A stretch of DNA of 64,000 nt from Streptomyces sp. AA1529. GTDB lineage: Bacteria > Actinomycetota > Actinomycetes > Streptomycetales > Streptomycetaceae. Shown in pieces: positions 49,718-59,178 of the stretch. The position numbers and the translations under genes were made by a program. Numbering within the stretch: the stretch's first letter is position 1; every line of letters starts with the position of its first letter. The notes under the pieces were generated by a model. The model had not been told where the DNA came from. It worked only from the letters and a program-made list of their open reading frames with translations, and searched no databases. The stretch is from positions 53,715 to 117,714 of the forward strand of contig NZ_ALAP01000054.1 of assembly GCF_000280905.1 (NCBI RefSeq), in the 5' to 3' direction.

Positions 49718-49936
49718 TCAGGCCCGGCCCACCAGCTCGTACCCGGCCTCGTCGACGGCGTCGCGCACGGCGGTGTCGTCCAGCTCGCCGGAGGAGGTGA
49801 CGGCGACCTCTCCGGAGGCGGCCACGGCCTGCACTGCCGAGACGCCCTCGATCCGGGAGATCTCCTCGGAGACCGCGCCCTCGCAGTGGCCGCAGGTCAT
49901 TCCGGAAACCTTGTAGGTGGTCGTGACGCTGCTCAT
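49718..49936 (-). CDS. copZ: Heavy-metal-associated domain protein, CopZ-like copper chaperone
   Basis: A 72-aa ferredoxin-like HMA domain: TTYKVSGMTCGHCEGAVSEE carries the Cu(I)-binding CxxC, and DDTAVRDAVDEAGYELV ends the fold. Expected to ferry Cu(I) in the cytosol to a P-type ATPase. ATG 49936 has GAGGAG upstream; the open frame extends far upstream but is not protein-like. No CopA ATPase is next to it in the window. A CsoR-type operator 127-143 bp upstream supports copper-induced expression. Confidence 0.92.
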   Translation of the reverse strand: MSSVTTTYKVSGMTCGHCEGAVSEEISRIEGVSAVQAVAASGEVAVTSSGELDDTAVRDAVDEAGYELVGRA

Positions 49937-50062
49937 GACCCGCTCCTCAACTCTCGGTACGCATTTCTCTGCGGGAGTCCCTGCGGAAACCCTGCACGGA
50001 GTCCCGGTGCGGGCAGCATCGGAGGGCCCGGCCCTCCCGTCGGTGCCCGCGGAACAGACGAT

Positions 50063-50079
50063 ATACCCCCGCAGGGTAT
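50063..50079. promoter_or_regulatory. CsoR-type copper operator
   Basis: ATACCCCCGCAGGGTAT: ATACCC and GGGTAT around a 5-base CCGCA centre, the G/C-tract palindrome bound by copper-sensing CsoR repressors. It lies upstream of copZ. The remaining roughly 220 bp before the DedA gene holds no other recognised element. Confidence 0.75.
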
Positions 50080-50238
50080 CCGCCAAGCGCGCTCCCGAAG
50101 CCGCTCCGGCCCCGCGGCGCCCCCGCGGCATCGTGGTCCGGCACCGGTCCCGCCACCGGCCCGCCGCCACCGTCTCCGGGGCGCCGCCCGCCGAGTCCGG
50201 CAGGGACGCGCCCGCGGCGGACGCCCGGCGGAAGGCAG

Positions 50239-51060
50239 GTGGTCGGCGTGGACGGCGCGCTGCTGCTGACGCTCGCCGTGGTGGCCCTGACGACCCTGCC
50301 GCCGCTGGTGCCCAACTCCGCGCTGATCGCGGCGGCCGGAGCGCTGGCGGCGACGGGCCGGATCCCGCTGCCGCTGGTGCTGCTGACCGTGGCGGGCAGC
50401 GCCCTGGCCGGGGATGCGCTGATGTACGGACTCGGGCGGCGGACCGGGGCGCGGCTCCGCCGCCGGCTGTCCCGCGGCCGCCGCCGGGCGGCGCTGGAGT
50501 GGACGCAGGAGCGCGTCGGCCGGTACGGGGTGCCGTTCGTGATCGCCGTCCGCTTCCTGCCCAGCGGCCGGATCGTCGGCGGACTGGCCACCGGGGCGGC
50601 GGGCTACCCGGTACGCCGCTTCCTGCTCGGCTCCGGCCTGGCGGAACTGCTCTGGGCGGTCTACTCGGTCGGAGTCGGCTACTGGGGCGGACGGGCGCTC
50701 GCCGGGACGCTGTCCGGTGCGCTGATCGGAATCGGCGCCTCGGCGGTGCTGGCCGCGGCCGCCGGGTCGGTGCAGCGGCTGCTGCGGCGGCGGACGCCGT
50801 CCCGCTCGGCTCCGCCCCGGCCCGCGCTTCCGTCGGCTCCTGCTGTTTTGGCGGGGCCCCGGACGTCGGCCGGGGCGGCACCTGTGGTGCCGCCCCGGGG
50901 TGAGAGTGCTCCGGCCGGTGCTCGGGGCGCTGCGCCCGAAGTGGCGGCCGAGGCCGCGTCAGTGGCCGCCGCGGTGTCCCGGCCTGCGGGTCACCCAGTC
51001 GCGGACGGTGTCCGCGTACCAGTACGGCTTGCCTCCTTCCACGAGATCGGGTGGCGGTAG
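50239..51060 (+). CDS. DedA family membrane protein with long variable tail
   Basis: A 273-aa protein whose first 190 residues form a small DedA (VTT/SNARE-associated) domain with about five hydrophobic segments. The conserved loop is YGVPFVIAVRFLPSGRIVGGLATGAAGYPVRRFL, quoted here only by its key part RFLPSGR, and GLGRRTGARLRRRL lies in the cytosolic loop. The family is linked to phospholipid recycling and proton-motive-force maintenance. GTG 50239 has GGAAGG upstream; GTG 50248 is an alternative. The C-terminal 80 residues are Pro/Ala-rich and the last 102 bases overlap a convergent HTH gene, so the natural end could be a product of drift. Confidence 0.8.
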   Translation: MVGVDGALLLTLAVVALTTLPPLVPNSALIAAAGALAATGRIPLPLVLLTVAGSALAGDALMYGLGRRTGARLRRRLSRGRRRAALEWTQERVGRYGVPFVIAVRFLPSGRIVGGLATGAAGYPVRRFLLGSGLAELLWAVYSVGVGYWGGRALAGTLSGALIGIGASAVLAAAAGSVQRLLRRRTPSRSAPPRPALPSAPAVLAGPRTSAGAAPVVPPRGESAPAGARGAAPEVAAEAASVAAAVSRPAGHPVADGVRVPVRLASFHEIGWR

Positions 51061-51153
51061 CAGGCCGTGTTTCCGGTAGGAGCGCACGGTGTCCGGTCGC
51101 ACGCTGATGTGCGCGGCGATCTCCTTGTACGACCAGAGGGTTCGGTCGGCCAT
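50959..51153 (-). CDS. Small MerR/excisionase-type helix-turn-helix protein
   Basis: A 64-aa DNA-binding protein: LWSYKEIAAHISVRPDTVRS is a winged-helix recognition segment, followed by YRKHGLLPPPDLVEGGKPYW (wing with the usual Gly-Lys-Pro-Tyr-Trp) and VRDWVTRRPG. ATG 51153 has GGGAGG 10 bases upstream, and the translation is clean, so this is a real gene despite overlapping the DedA reading frame tail-to-tail by 102 bases. I recall close relatives as single small regulators in many Streptomyces. Upstream, GGTGAC occurs twice 9 bases apart (51265-51279), a possible site. Confidence 0.85.
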   Translation of the reverse strand: MADRTLWSYKEIAAHISVRPDTVRSYRKHGLLPPPDLVEGGKPYWYADTVRDWVTRRPGHRGGH

Positions 51154-51296
51154 CTCTCGCACCTCCCAGGGTGACTGGTGATCACTCAGCCTGTGCCTGG
51201 TGAACGACGGAGAGTGACCCTGCGCCGGGTGCTGTGCGGCGCTGTGACACCGAACCCGTGAAACGGTGACATTGGTGACGCGGCTGTCGTCCGCGG

Positions 51297-52220
51297 CTAT
51301 GCCCCGCAACTGCGCAGGAACCGGCGGGTGCGTTCGGCGATGGGGAAGGGCTGGTCCGGCGGGCACGGGTACATGTCCTGCTCGACGATGGCGAACAGGT
51401 CCACGCCCAGGTTCTGGGCCGCGGTCAGGACGGGTTCCAGCTCCGGTACACCCCCGGGGGGTTCGCACATCACTCCGCGGCGCACCGCGGGTCCGAAGGG
51501 GGTCTCCTCGCGGACGACGTCGGCGAGGATCTCCGGGTCCACCTGTTTGAGGTGCAGGTAGTCGATCCGCTCGCCGTAGCGTTCGATCAGCTCGACGCTG
51601 TCGCCGCCGCAGTAGGCGTAGTGCCCGGTGTCCAGGCAGAGGTTGACCAGCCCGGAGTCGGTGGCGTCGAGAAAGCGGACGACGTGTTCCTCGGTGTCGA
51701 TGTGGGTGTCGGCGTGCGGGTGCACGGCGATGCGCAGCCCGTACTTCTCGCCGACCTCCCGCGCCAGCCGCTCGGTGCCCTCGGCGAGGTGCCGCCACTG
51801 CGCGGCGGTCAACTCGGCCGGCTCGATCGGTTCGGCGGTCCGGTCGTCGCGCCAGAAGGACGGGATGACCACGAGGTGGCCGGCTCCCATGGCGCGGGTG
51901 AGTTCGGCGACCTGGGAGACGTGGGCCCAGGTCTCGTCCCAGACGTCCGGTCCCCGGTGCAGGGAGGTGAAGACCGTGCCGGCGGAGACCTTCAGGTCGC
52001 GTGCGGCGACCTCGTCGGCCAACCGGGCCGGATCGGTCGGCAGGTAGCCGTAGGGGCCGAGTTCGATCCAGTGGTAGCCCGCCTGCGCCACCTCGTCCAG
52101 GAAGCGCTGCCAGGGCACCTGCTGAGGGTCGTCGGGGAACCACACGCCCCAGGAGTCGGGTGCCGAGCCGACCCGGATGCGGTCGAGGGAGGGGGAGGAG
52201 GGGGCGGAAGTGCCAGTCAT
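51297..52220 (-). CDS. Sugar phosphate isomerase/epimerase, IolE/IolH-like
   Basis: A 307-aa xylose-isomerase-like TIM barrel: VGSAPDSWGVWFPDDPQQVP at the start, YHWIELGPYGYLPTDP, AVHPHADTHIDTEEH (metal-ligand region), LCLDTGHYAYCGGD and IDYLHLKQVDPEIL, with a late Glu in FAIVEQDMYPCPPDQPF. Position next to iolC-iolB-iolD suggests inosose dehydratase (IolE) or a related epimerase (IolH/IolI). The subgroup cannot be fixed without alignment, so no symbol is given. It is divergent from iolC with two copies of a 12-bp site between the genes. Confidence 0.85.
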   Translation of the reverse strand: MTGTSAPSSPSLDRIRVGSAPDSWGVWFPDDPQQVPWQRFLDEVAQAGYHWIELGPYGYLPTDPARLADEVAARDLKVSAGTVFTSLHRGPDVWDETWAHVSQVAELTRAMGAGHLVVIPSFWRDDRTAEPIEPAELTAAQWRHLAEGTERLAREVGEKYGLRIAVHPHADTHIDTEEHVVRFLDATDSGLVNLCLDTGHYAYCGGDSVELIERYGERIDYLHLKQVDPEILADVVREETPFGPAVRRGVMCEPPGGVPELEPVLTAAQNLGVDLFAIVEQDMYPCPPDQPFPIAERTRRFLRSCGA

Positions 52221-52261
52221 GGACCAGAGCCAATCCGGTCCGGAGGAGCCCGGTCAAGAGT

Positions 52262-52273
52262 TTGTCAGGACAA
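52262..52273. promoter_or_regulatory. Candidate inositol-operon operator, site 1
   Basis: TTGTCAGGACAA, an inverted repeat TTGTC-N2-GACAA. It matches site 2 (52348-52359) at 10 of 12 positions. It is 42 bp upstream of the IolE-like gene start. Confidence 0.55.
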
Positions 52274-52347
52274 CGCTTCATCCTGCCGAAGTCGTCCGGC
52301 CGTGGGCAGGCTCCGAGGTGCACCCTGCGGTGCCCCTCGACGTCAAT

Positions 52348-52359
52348 ATGTAAGGACAA
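52348..52359. promoter_or_regulatory. Candidate inositol-operon operator, site 2
   Basis: ATGTAAGGACAA, the same orientation as site 1, 86 bp further on (about eight helical turns). It ends 5 bases before a TTGACA hexamer (52364-52369) that could be the -35 element of the iolC promoter. Confidence 0.55.
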
Positions 52360-52459
52360 ATTATTGACACTGGTCGGCACCGCGACGGACGATGAACCGG
52401 ATACCTGCGCACACCGCGGGCCACCACCCGACCGGCGAGGGAAGAGAGGCACCGGAGAG

Positions 52460-53482
52460 ATGACCGAGCCGCAGCCGCGCGCGCCGCACGATCCGGGCAT
52501 GCCGCACGACGTACTGACCATGGGCCGCATCGGGGTCGACCTCTACCCGCTCCAGAGCGGCGTCCCGCTCCAGCACGTGGAGAGCTTCGGCAAGTTCCTC
52601 GGCGGCTCCGCGACCAACGTGGCCGTCGCCGCGGCCCGGCTCGGCCGCTCCGCCGCGGTCATCACCCGCACCGGCGACGACCCGTTCGGCGTCTACTGCC
52701 ACGAGGCGCTGCGCGGCTTCGGCGTGGACGACCGCTGGGTGACGCCCGTGGCGCAGTACCCCACCCCGGTGACATTCTGCGAGATCTTCCCGCCGGACGA
52801 CTTCCCGCTCTACTTCTACCGCCGGCCCAAGGCGCCCGACCTGGAGATCCGCACCGGGGAGCTCGACCTGGCGGGTGTCAGCGGCGCCGCCGTCTTCTGG
52901 GCGACCGGCACCGGACTGTGCGCGGAACCCAGCCGGGCCGCCACCCTCGCCGCGCTCGCCGCCCGGGCGCCCGGCCGCGACGACGCGGTCGCCACCGTCC
53001 TCGACCTGGACTGGCGGCCGATGTTCTGGGGCGCGGGCGCGGCCGGTCCGCTCACCGGCGAGGAGGCGGCCGAACAGGCCCGGCCCCACTACCGGCAGGC
53101 CCTCGCGCACGCCACCGTCGCCGTCGGCAACCTCGCCGAGTGCGAGGTCGCCACCGGAGTCCGCGAGCCGCACGCCTGTGCCGAGGCGCTGCTCGCCGCC
53201 GGAGTCGAACTGGCCGTCGTCAAACAGGGCCCGAAGGGGGTGCTGGCCGTGCACGCGGACGGCACCGCCGTCGAGGTGCCGCCGCACCCGGTGGAGGTCG
53301 TCAACGGGCTCGGCGCGGGCGACGCGTTCGGCGGCGCGCTCTGCCACGGGCTGCTCTCCGGCTGGGAGCCGGAGTACACGATGCGGTACGCCAACGCCGC
53401 CGGCGCCCTCGTCGCCGCCCGCCTGGCCTGCTCCTCGGCCATGCCCGCCGCGCCCGAGGTCGAGGAGCTGCTGCGCGCCTGA
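52460..53482 (+). CDS. iolC: 5-Dehydro-2-deoxygluconokinase
   Basis: A 340-aa PfkB kinase of inositol degradation: TMGRIGVDLYPLQSGVPLQH, the substrate segment FGKFLGGSATNVAVAAARLG, FCEIFPPDDFPLYFYRRPKA (typical of IolC) and the catalytic loop NGLGAGDAFGGAL. It makes 2-deoxy-5-keto-gluconate 6-phosphate. ATG 52460 has CGGAGAG upstream; the longer frame covers the promoter. It is the first gene of the plus-strand iol operon, followed after 151 bases by the aldolase gene. Confidence 0.94.
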   Translation: MTEPQPRAPHDPGMPHDVLTMGRIGVDLYPLQSGVPLQHVESFGKFLGGSATNVAVAAARLGRSAAVITRTGDDPFGVYCHEALRGFGVDDRWVTPVAQYPTPVTFCEIFPPDDFPLYFYRRPKAPDLEIRTGELDLAGVSGAAVFWATGTGLCAEPSRAATLAALAARAPGRDDAVATVLDLDWRPMFWGAGAAGPLTGEEAAEQARPHYRQALAHATVAVGNLAECEVATGVREPHACAEALLAAGVELAVVKQGPKGVLAVHADGTAVEVPPHPVEVVNGLGAGDAFGGALCHGLLSGWEPEYTMRYANAAGALVAARLACSSAMPAAPEVEELLRA

Positions 53483-53633
53483 CGGCCACCCGCCCGCCGG
53501 GCGCCCGTCCGCCGGGCCCACGCGCTTTCCGAGACGGCACGGGCGCACCCACCCCGGCGGTACGGCGGCACCCCGGATCCGGACCCGGACCCGCGCCCGT
53601 CCCGCACCCCCGACGCCCGAAAGAGAGTCACCC

Positions 53634-54521
53634 TTGACCTCCAGCAGTGTCAGCATCTCCGAGCTGACGGCCCTGAGGACCCGTCATCCGGAGGCCATCG
53701 CCGAGGCCGCGGCGCGCCGCAGGCGCCGGCCGCTGGTGCGGGACGGCGCCCGGCTGATGATCGTCGCCGCGGACCACCCCGCCCGCGGCGCGCTGGGCGT
53801 CGGCGGTGACGAACTGGCCATGGCCGACCGCGCCGACCTGCTGGAGCGCCTCGTCCTGGCGCTCTCCCGGCCCGGGGTCGACGGGGTGCTGGCCTCCGCG
53901 GACATCCTGGAGGACCTGCTGCTGCTGGGCGCCCTGGAGGACAAGGTGGTGCTCGGCTCGATGAACCGCGGCGGACTGGCCGGCGCCTCCTTCGAGCTGG
54001 ACGACCGCTTCACCGGGCACCGCGCCGAGGACCTGGCCCGGGCCCGCTTCGACGGCGGCAAGCTGCTGCTGCGGATCGACCTCCAGGACCCCGGTTCGCT
54101 GCGCACGCTGCACTCCGCGGCCCGCGCCGTCGACGACATGGCGGCGCACCGGCTGCCGGTCTTCGTGGAGCCGTTCCTGAGCACCCGCAGCGGCGGCCGG
54201 GTGGTCAACGACCTCCGCGGCCCCGCCGTCGCCCGCTCGGTCGCCATCGCCTCCGGGCTGGGCGGCACCTCCGCCTACACCTGGCTCAAACTGCCGGTCA
54301 CCGACGACCCGGAGGACATGGCGCGGGTGTGCGCGGCCTCCACGCTGCCCGTCGTGCTGCTCGGCGGAGAGGTGCACGGCGACCAGGAGGGCGCCTACGA
54401 GAAGTGGCGCAAGGCACTCGGCCTGCCGACCGTGCGGGGACTGGTCGTCGGGCGCTCCCTGCTCTACCCGGCCGGCGGCGACGTCGGCTCGGCCGTGGAC
54501 ACCGCCGTCGGACTGCTCTGA
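53634..54521 (+). CDS. Cgl0159-family (beta/alpha)8 aldolase-like protein of the inositol cluster
   Basis: A 295-aa class I aldolase-like TIM barrel: LMIVAADHPARGALGVGG at the start, VLGSMNRGGLAGASFELDDR, and the Schiff-base-type Lys in SAYTWLKLPVTDD, with LLGGEVHGD near the end. This family sits beside iolC in Corynebacterium and Streptomyces and probably splits 2-deoxy-5-keto-gluconate 6-phosphate to malonic semialdehyde and dihydroxyacetone phosphate in place of IolJ. The start is TTG 53634, with GAAAGAGAG 8 bases upstream; no ATG/GTG fits. iolB follows after 16 bases. Confidence 0.85.
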   Translation: MTSSSVSISELTALRTRHPEAIAEAAARRRRRPLVRDGARLMIVAADHPARGALGVGGDELAMADRADLLERLVLALSRPGVDGVLASADILEDLLLLGALEDKVVLGSMNRGGLAGASFELDDRFTGHRAEDLARARFDGGKLLLRIDLQDPGSLRTLHSAARAVDDMAAHRLPVFVEPFLSTRSGGRVVNDLRGPAVARSVAIASGLGGTSAYTWLKLPVTDDPEDMARVCAASTLPVVLLGGEVHGDQEGAYEKWRKALGLPTVRGLVVGRSLLYPAGGDVGSAVDTAVGLL

Positions 54522-54537
54522 AAGGGGCTGCAAGGAG

Positions 54538-55470
54538 ATGACAGACACCAGCTCGGGTTTCCATCTGCGGGCGGGCAGCGCCGCCTCGGGCCCGTATTCG
54601 CTCGCCGTCAGTCCGGAGAGCGCCGAGTGGGGCCACTCGTCGCTGCGGGTGCTGGAGCTGGCCCCGGGCGCCGGCCACACGTTCGCGACCGGGCCGAGCG
54701 AGTGGATCGTGCTGCCGCTCAGCGGCGGCTGCACCGTGCGGGCCGAGGGGCACACCCTGGAACTGCGCGGACGGGAGAGCGTCTTCGCCGCCGTCAGCGA
54801 CTTCGCCTACGTCCCGCGCGACACCGAGGTGGAGATCAGCAGCGTGGCGGGCGGCCGGTTCGCGCTCACCGGGGCGCGCTGCGAGCGGCGGCTGCCGGTG
54901 CGCTACGGCGCCGCCGAGGACGTGCCGGTGGAACTGCGCGGCAGCGGCACCTGCTCGCGGCAGGTGAACAACTTCGCCGCAGCGGGCGTGTTCGAGGCCG
55001 ACCGGCTCATCGCCGTCGAAGTCCTCACCCCGGGCGGCAACTGGTCCTCCTACCCGCCGCACAAGCACGACGAGGAGCGGGCCGGGGCGGAGAGCGAGCT
55101 GGAGGAGATCTACTACTACGAGATCGCCCCCCGCGGCGCCACCGAGGGCCTGGGCTACCAGCGGGTGACCCCCAGCGGCCGCGGCCGGGGCACCGACGTG
55201 CTGGCCGAGGTGCGCGGCGGGGACGCGGTGCTCATCCCGGACGGCTGGCACGGGCCCTCCATGGCGGCGCCGGGTCACGACATGTACTACCTGAACGTGA
55301 TGGCGGGCCCGGGGGTGGATCGCGCGTGGCTTATCTGCGACCATCCAGATCACTCGTGGATTCGTGGCGCCTGGAGCGAAACGCCTATGGATCCAAGGCT
55401 TCCGCTGTATGAAGCGAAGGATTCCGCAGAATCGCGCGGTGCTGCGCAGAACGAGGAGGGCGAGCGATGA
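54538..55470 (+). CDS. iolB: 5-Deoxy-glucuronate isomerase
   Basis: A 310-aa double-cupin isomerase converting 5-deoxy-glucuronate to 2-deoxy-5-keto-gluconate. The metal site is visible as PPHKHDEE followed by EEIYYYEI; further landmarks are RQVNNFAAAGVFEADRLIAV and PDGWHGPSMAAPGHDMYYLN. The last about 40 codons (from 55310) are visibly less GC-rich than the rest, although the encoded DHPDHSWI segment is family-typical. The stop overlaps the iolD ATG by 4 bases. Confidence 0.95.
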   Translation: MTDTSSGFHLRAGSAASGPYSLAVSPESAEWGHSSLRVLELAPGAGHTFATGPSEWIVLPLSGGCTVRAEGHTLELRGRESVFAAVSDFAYVPRDTEVEISSVAGGRFALTGARCERRLPVRYGAAEDVPVELRGSGTCSRQVNNFAAAGVFEADRLIAVEVLTPGGNWSSYPPHKHDEERAGAESELEEIYYYEIAPRGATEGLGYQRVTPSGRGRGTDVLAEVRGGDAVLIPDGWHGPSMAAPGHDMYYLNVMAGPGVDRAWLICDHPDHSWIRGAWSETPMDPRLPLYEAKDSAESRGAAQNEEGER

Positions 55471-57389
55471 CGACCGTCAGGCTGACCGTCGCACAGGCCC
55501 TCGTGCGCTTCCTCGCCGCCCAGCACACCCAACGCGACGGCCGGCGGCACCGGCTGATCGACGCCTGCTGGGGCATCTTCGGACACGGCAATGTCGCCGG
55601 GCTCGGACAGGCGCTCGTGGAGAGCGGGCAGGGCCGGTCCTCGAAAGAGGCGCCGCTCCCCTTCCACCAGGGCCGCAACGAACAGGCGATGGTGCACGCC
55701 GCCGTCGGCTTCGCCCGCCAGCGCAACCGCCTCTCGGCACAGGCCGTCACCACCTCCATCGGCCCCGGGGCCACCAACCTGACCACCGGTGCCGCGCTGG
55801 CCACCGTCAACCGGCTGCCCGTCCTGCTGCTGCCCGGCGACGTCTTCGCCGGTCGCGCCCCCGACCCGGTCCTCCAGCAGCTGGAGGTGCCGTACGCGGG
55901 CGACGTCTCGGTCAACGACGTGCTGCGCCCCGTGTCCCGCTACTTCGACCGGGTGCTGCGCCCCGAGGCGCTGATCCCGGCCGCCCTCCAGGCCATGCGG
56001 GTGCTCACCGACCCCGCCGAGACCGGCGCCGTGACCCTCGCGCTGCCCCAGGACGTGCAGACCGAGGCCTACGACTGGCCCGAGGAGTTCTTCGCCGAGC
56101 GCGTCTGGCGGGTGCCGCGCCCGGTCCCCGAACCCGAGGCGCTCGCCGCGGCGGCCGAGGCCGTCCGCGGCGCCCGGCGGCCGCTGCTGATCGCGGGCGG
56201 CGGCGTCCACCACAGCGAGGCCGAGGAAGCGCTGCGGGCCTTCGCCGACGTGACCGGCATCCCGGTGGCCGCCACCCAGGCGGGCAAGGGCTCGCTGCTC
56301 TCCCCGCCCTCGGCCGGGAGGTCCCCCCATGACCACCCCTGCGATGTGGGCGGCATCGGCCACACCGGCACCGCCGTCGCCGACGAGCTGGCCCGCACCG
56401 CCGACCTGGTGATCGGGGTCGGCACCCGGTACACCGACTTCACCACCGCCTCCCACACCCTCTTCCCGTCCACCGCGCGCTTCCTCAACCTCAACATCAC
56501 CGCCTTCGACGGGCACAAGCTCGGCGCGACCGCCGTCGTCGCCGACGCGCGCGCCGCGCTGGAGGCGCTGACCGGCGCACTGCGCGGACACCGGGTCTCA
56601 CCCGACTACGAGGCCGAGTACGGGCGCGGCAGAACGGCGTGGGAGCGCACCGTCACCGAGGCGTTCGCACCGCACCCGCCGGGCGCGCCGGCCCGGCCCT
56701 CGCAGACCCAGGTGCTCGGCGCCCTGGACTCCGTCGTCGGGGACGAGGACGTCGTCATCAACGCCGCCGGATCGATGCCCGGGGATCTGCACAAGCTGTG
56801 GCGGGCCCGCTCCCCGCGCCAGTACCACGTCGAGTACGGCTTCTCCTGCATGGGCTACGAGATCCCAGCGGCGATCGGCGTCCGGCTGGCGGCACCGGAC
56901 CGCCCGGTGTGGGCGCTGGTGGGCGACGGCACGTATCTGATGCTGCCCACCGAGATCGTCACCGCGGTCCAGGAGGGCATCGACATCAACGTCGTCCTGG
57001 TGCAGAACCACGGCTACGCCTCCATCGGCGGCCTGTCCGAGCAGACCGGCGGCGAACGCTTCGGCACCGCCTACCGGTTCCGGGACGAGGACGGCGGCTA
57101 CACCGGCGCGCCGCTCCCTGTCGACCTGGCCGCCAACGCCGCCTCGCTCGGCATGGTGGTGCACCGGGCCGCCACCTGCGACCAGCTCCGCGAGGCGCTG
57201 GCCGCGGCGCGCGCCTCCGACCGGCCCACCTGCGTCCACGTCGAGACCGACCCGGACCCGGCCGTCCCCGCCCCCGGGCCGCAGGCGTGGTGGGACGTCG
57301 CCGTCGCCGAGACCTCGCAGCGTCCGGCCGCGCGCCGGGCCCGCGCGGAGTACGAACGGCAACGCGCCGACCGGAGGCGGTATCTGTGA
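55467..57389 (+). CDS. iolD: 3D-(3,5/4)-trihydroxycyclohexane-1,2-dione acylhydrolase
   Basis: A 640-aa thiamine-diphosphate enzyme opening the inositol ring by hydrolysis. The Glu that activates ThDP is in PFHQGRNEQAMVHAAVGFA; the central domain is RPLLIAGGGVHHSEAEEALR; the cofactor motif begins ALVGDGTYLMLPTEIVTAV and ends in the Asn of VVLVQNHGYASIG. Slightly extended C-terminus (EYERQRADRRRYL). It overlaps iolB by ATGA and is followed after 79 bases by the dehydrogenase gene. Confidence 0.95.
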   Translation: MTTVRLTVAQALVRFLAAQHTQRDGRRHRLIDACWGIFGHGNVAGLGQALVESGQGRSSKEAPLPFHQGRNEQAMVHAAVGFARQRNRLSAQAVTTSIGPGATNLTTGAALATVNRLPVLLLPGDVFAGRAPDPVLQQLEVPYAGDVSVNDVLRPVSRYFDRVLRPEALIPAALQAMRVLTDPAETGAVTLALPQDVQTEAYDWPEEFFAERVWRVPRPVPEPEALAAAAEAVRGARRPLLIAGGGVHHSEAEEALRAFADVTGIPVAATQAGKGSLLSPPSAGRSPHDHPCDVGGIGHTGTAVADELARTADLVIGVGTRYTDFTTASHTLFPSTARFLNLNITAFDGHKLGATAVVADARAALEALTGALRGHRVSPDYEAEYGRGRTAWERTVTEAFAPHPPGAPARPSQTQVLGALDSVVGDEDVVINAAGSMPGDLHKLWRARSPRQYHVEYGFSCMGYEIPAAIGVRLAAPDRPVWALVGDGTYLMLPTEIVTAVQEGIDINVVLVQNHGYASIGGLSEQTGGERFGTAYRFRDEDGGYTGAPLPVDLAANAASLGMVVHRAATCDQLREALAAARASDRPTCVHVETDPDPAVPAPGPQAWWDVAVAETSQRPAARRARAEYERQRADRRRYL

Positions 57390-57468
57390 CCGCGCGTCGG
57401 CACCGGTGCCCGCGCCGCGGCACCCGCGCCCCTGCTCCCTCACCCGCACCACGAAAGGTCCCGTCCCC

Positions 57469-58965
<1,497 letters not shown>

Positions 58966-59057
58966 CGCCGCCGTCCATCGCCGCTCGGGCGGCCGGCTGA
59001 CACCCCGGAAGCCCGCACAGCCCACGCCCCCGCCGCACCGGCGGGAGCCCGCGGACA

Positions 59058-59089
59058 CCGGTCCGGCCACCGCCCGGCGGCCGGACCGG
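59058..59089 (+). terminator. Terminator of the inositol operon
   Basis: A perfect 11-bp stem (CCGGTCCGGCC at 59058-59068, complement at 59079-59089, 10-base loop) 93 bases after the mmsA stop, in the 213-bp gap before the FUSC gene. Confidence 0.7.
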
Positions 59090-59178
59090 ACACCGGGCGG
59101 CACCACCGCGCCGCGGCGGGCCTCCCGCCCCCGTCCGGCTGCGTCACCAGGACGTTCGCCTTCGGTAGGGTCGATCGC

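Noticed and set aside
52875..53633. Long N-terminal extension of the Cgl0159-family aldolase
   Set aside because: It is an alternative frame of iolC; the family fold begins at TTG 53634 with its own ribosome site.
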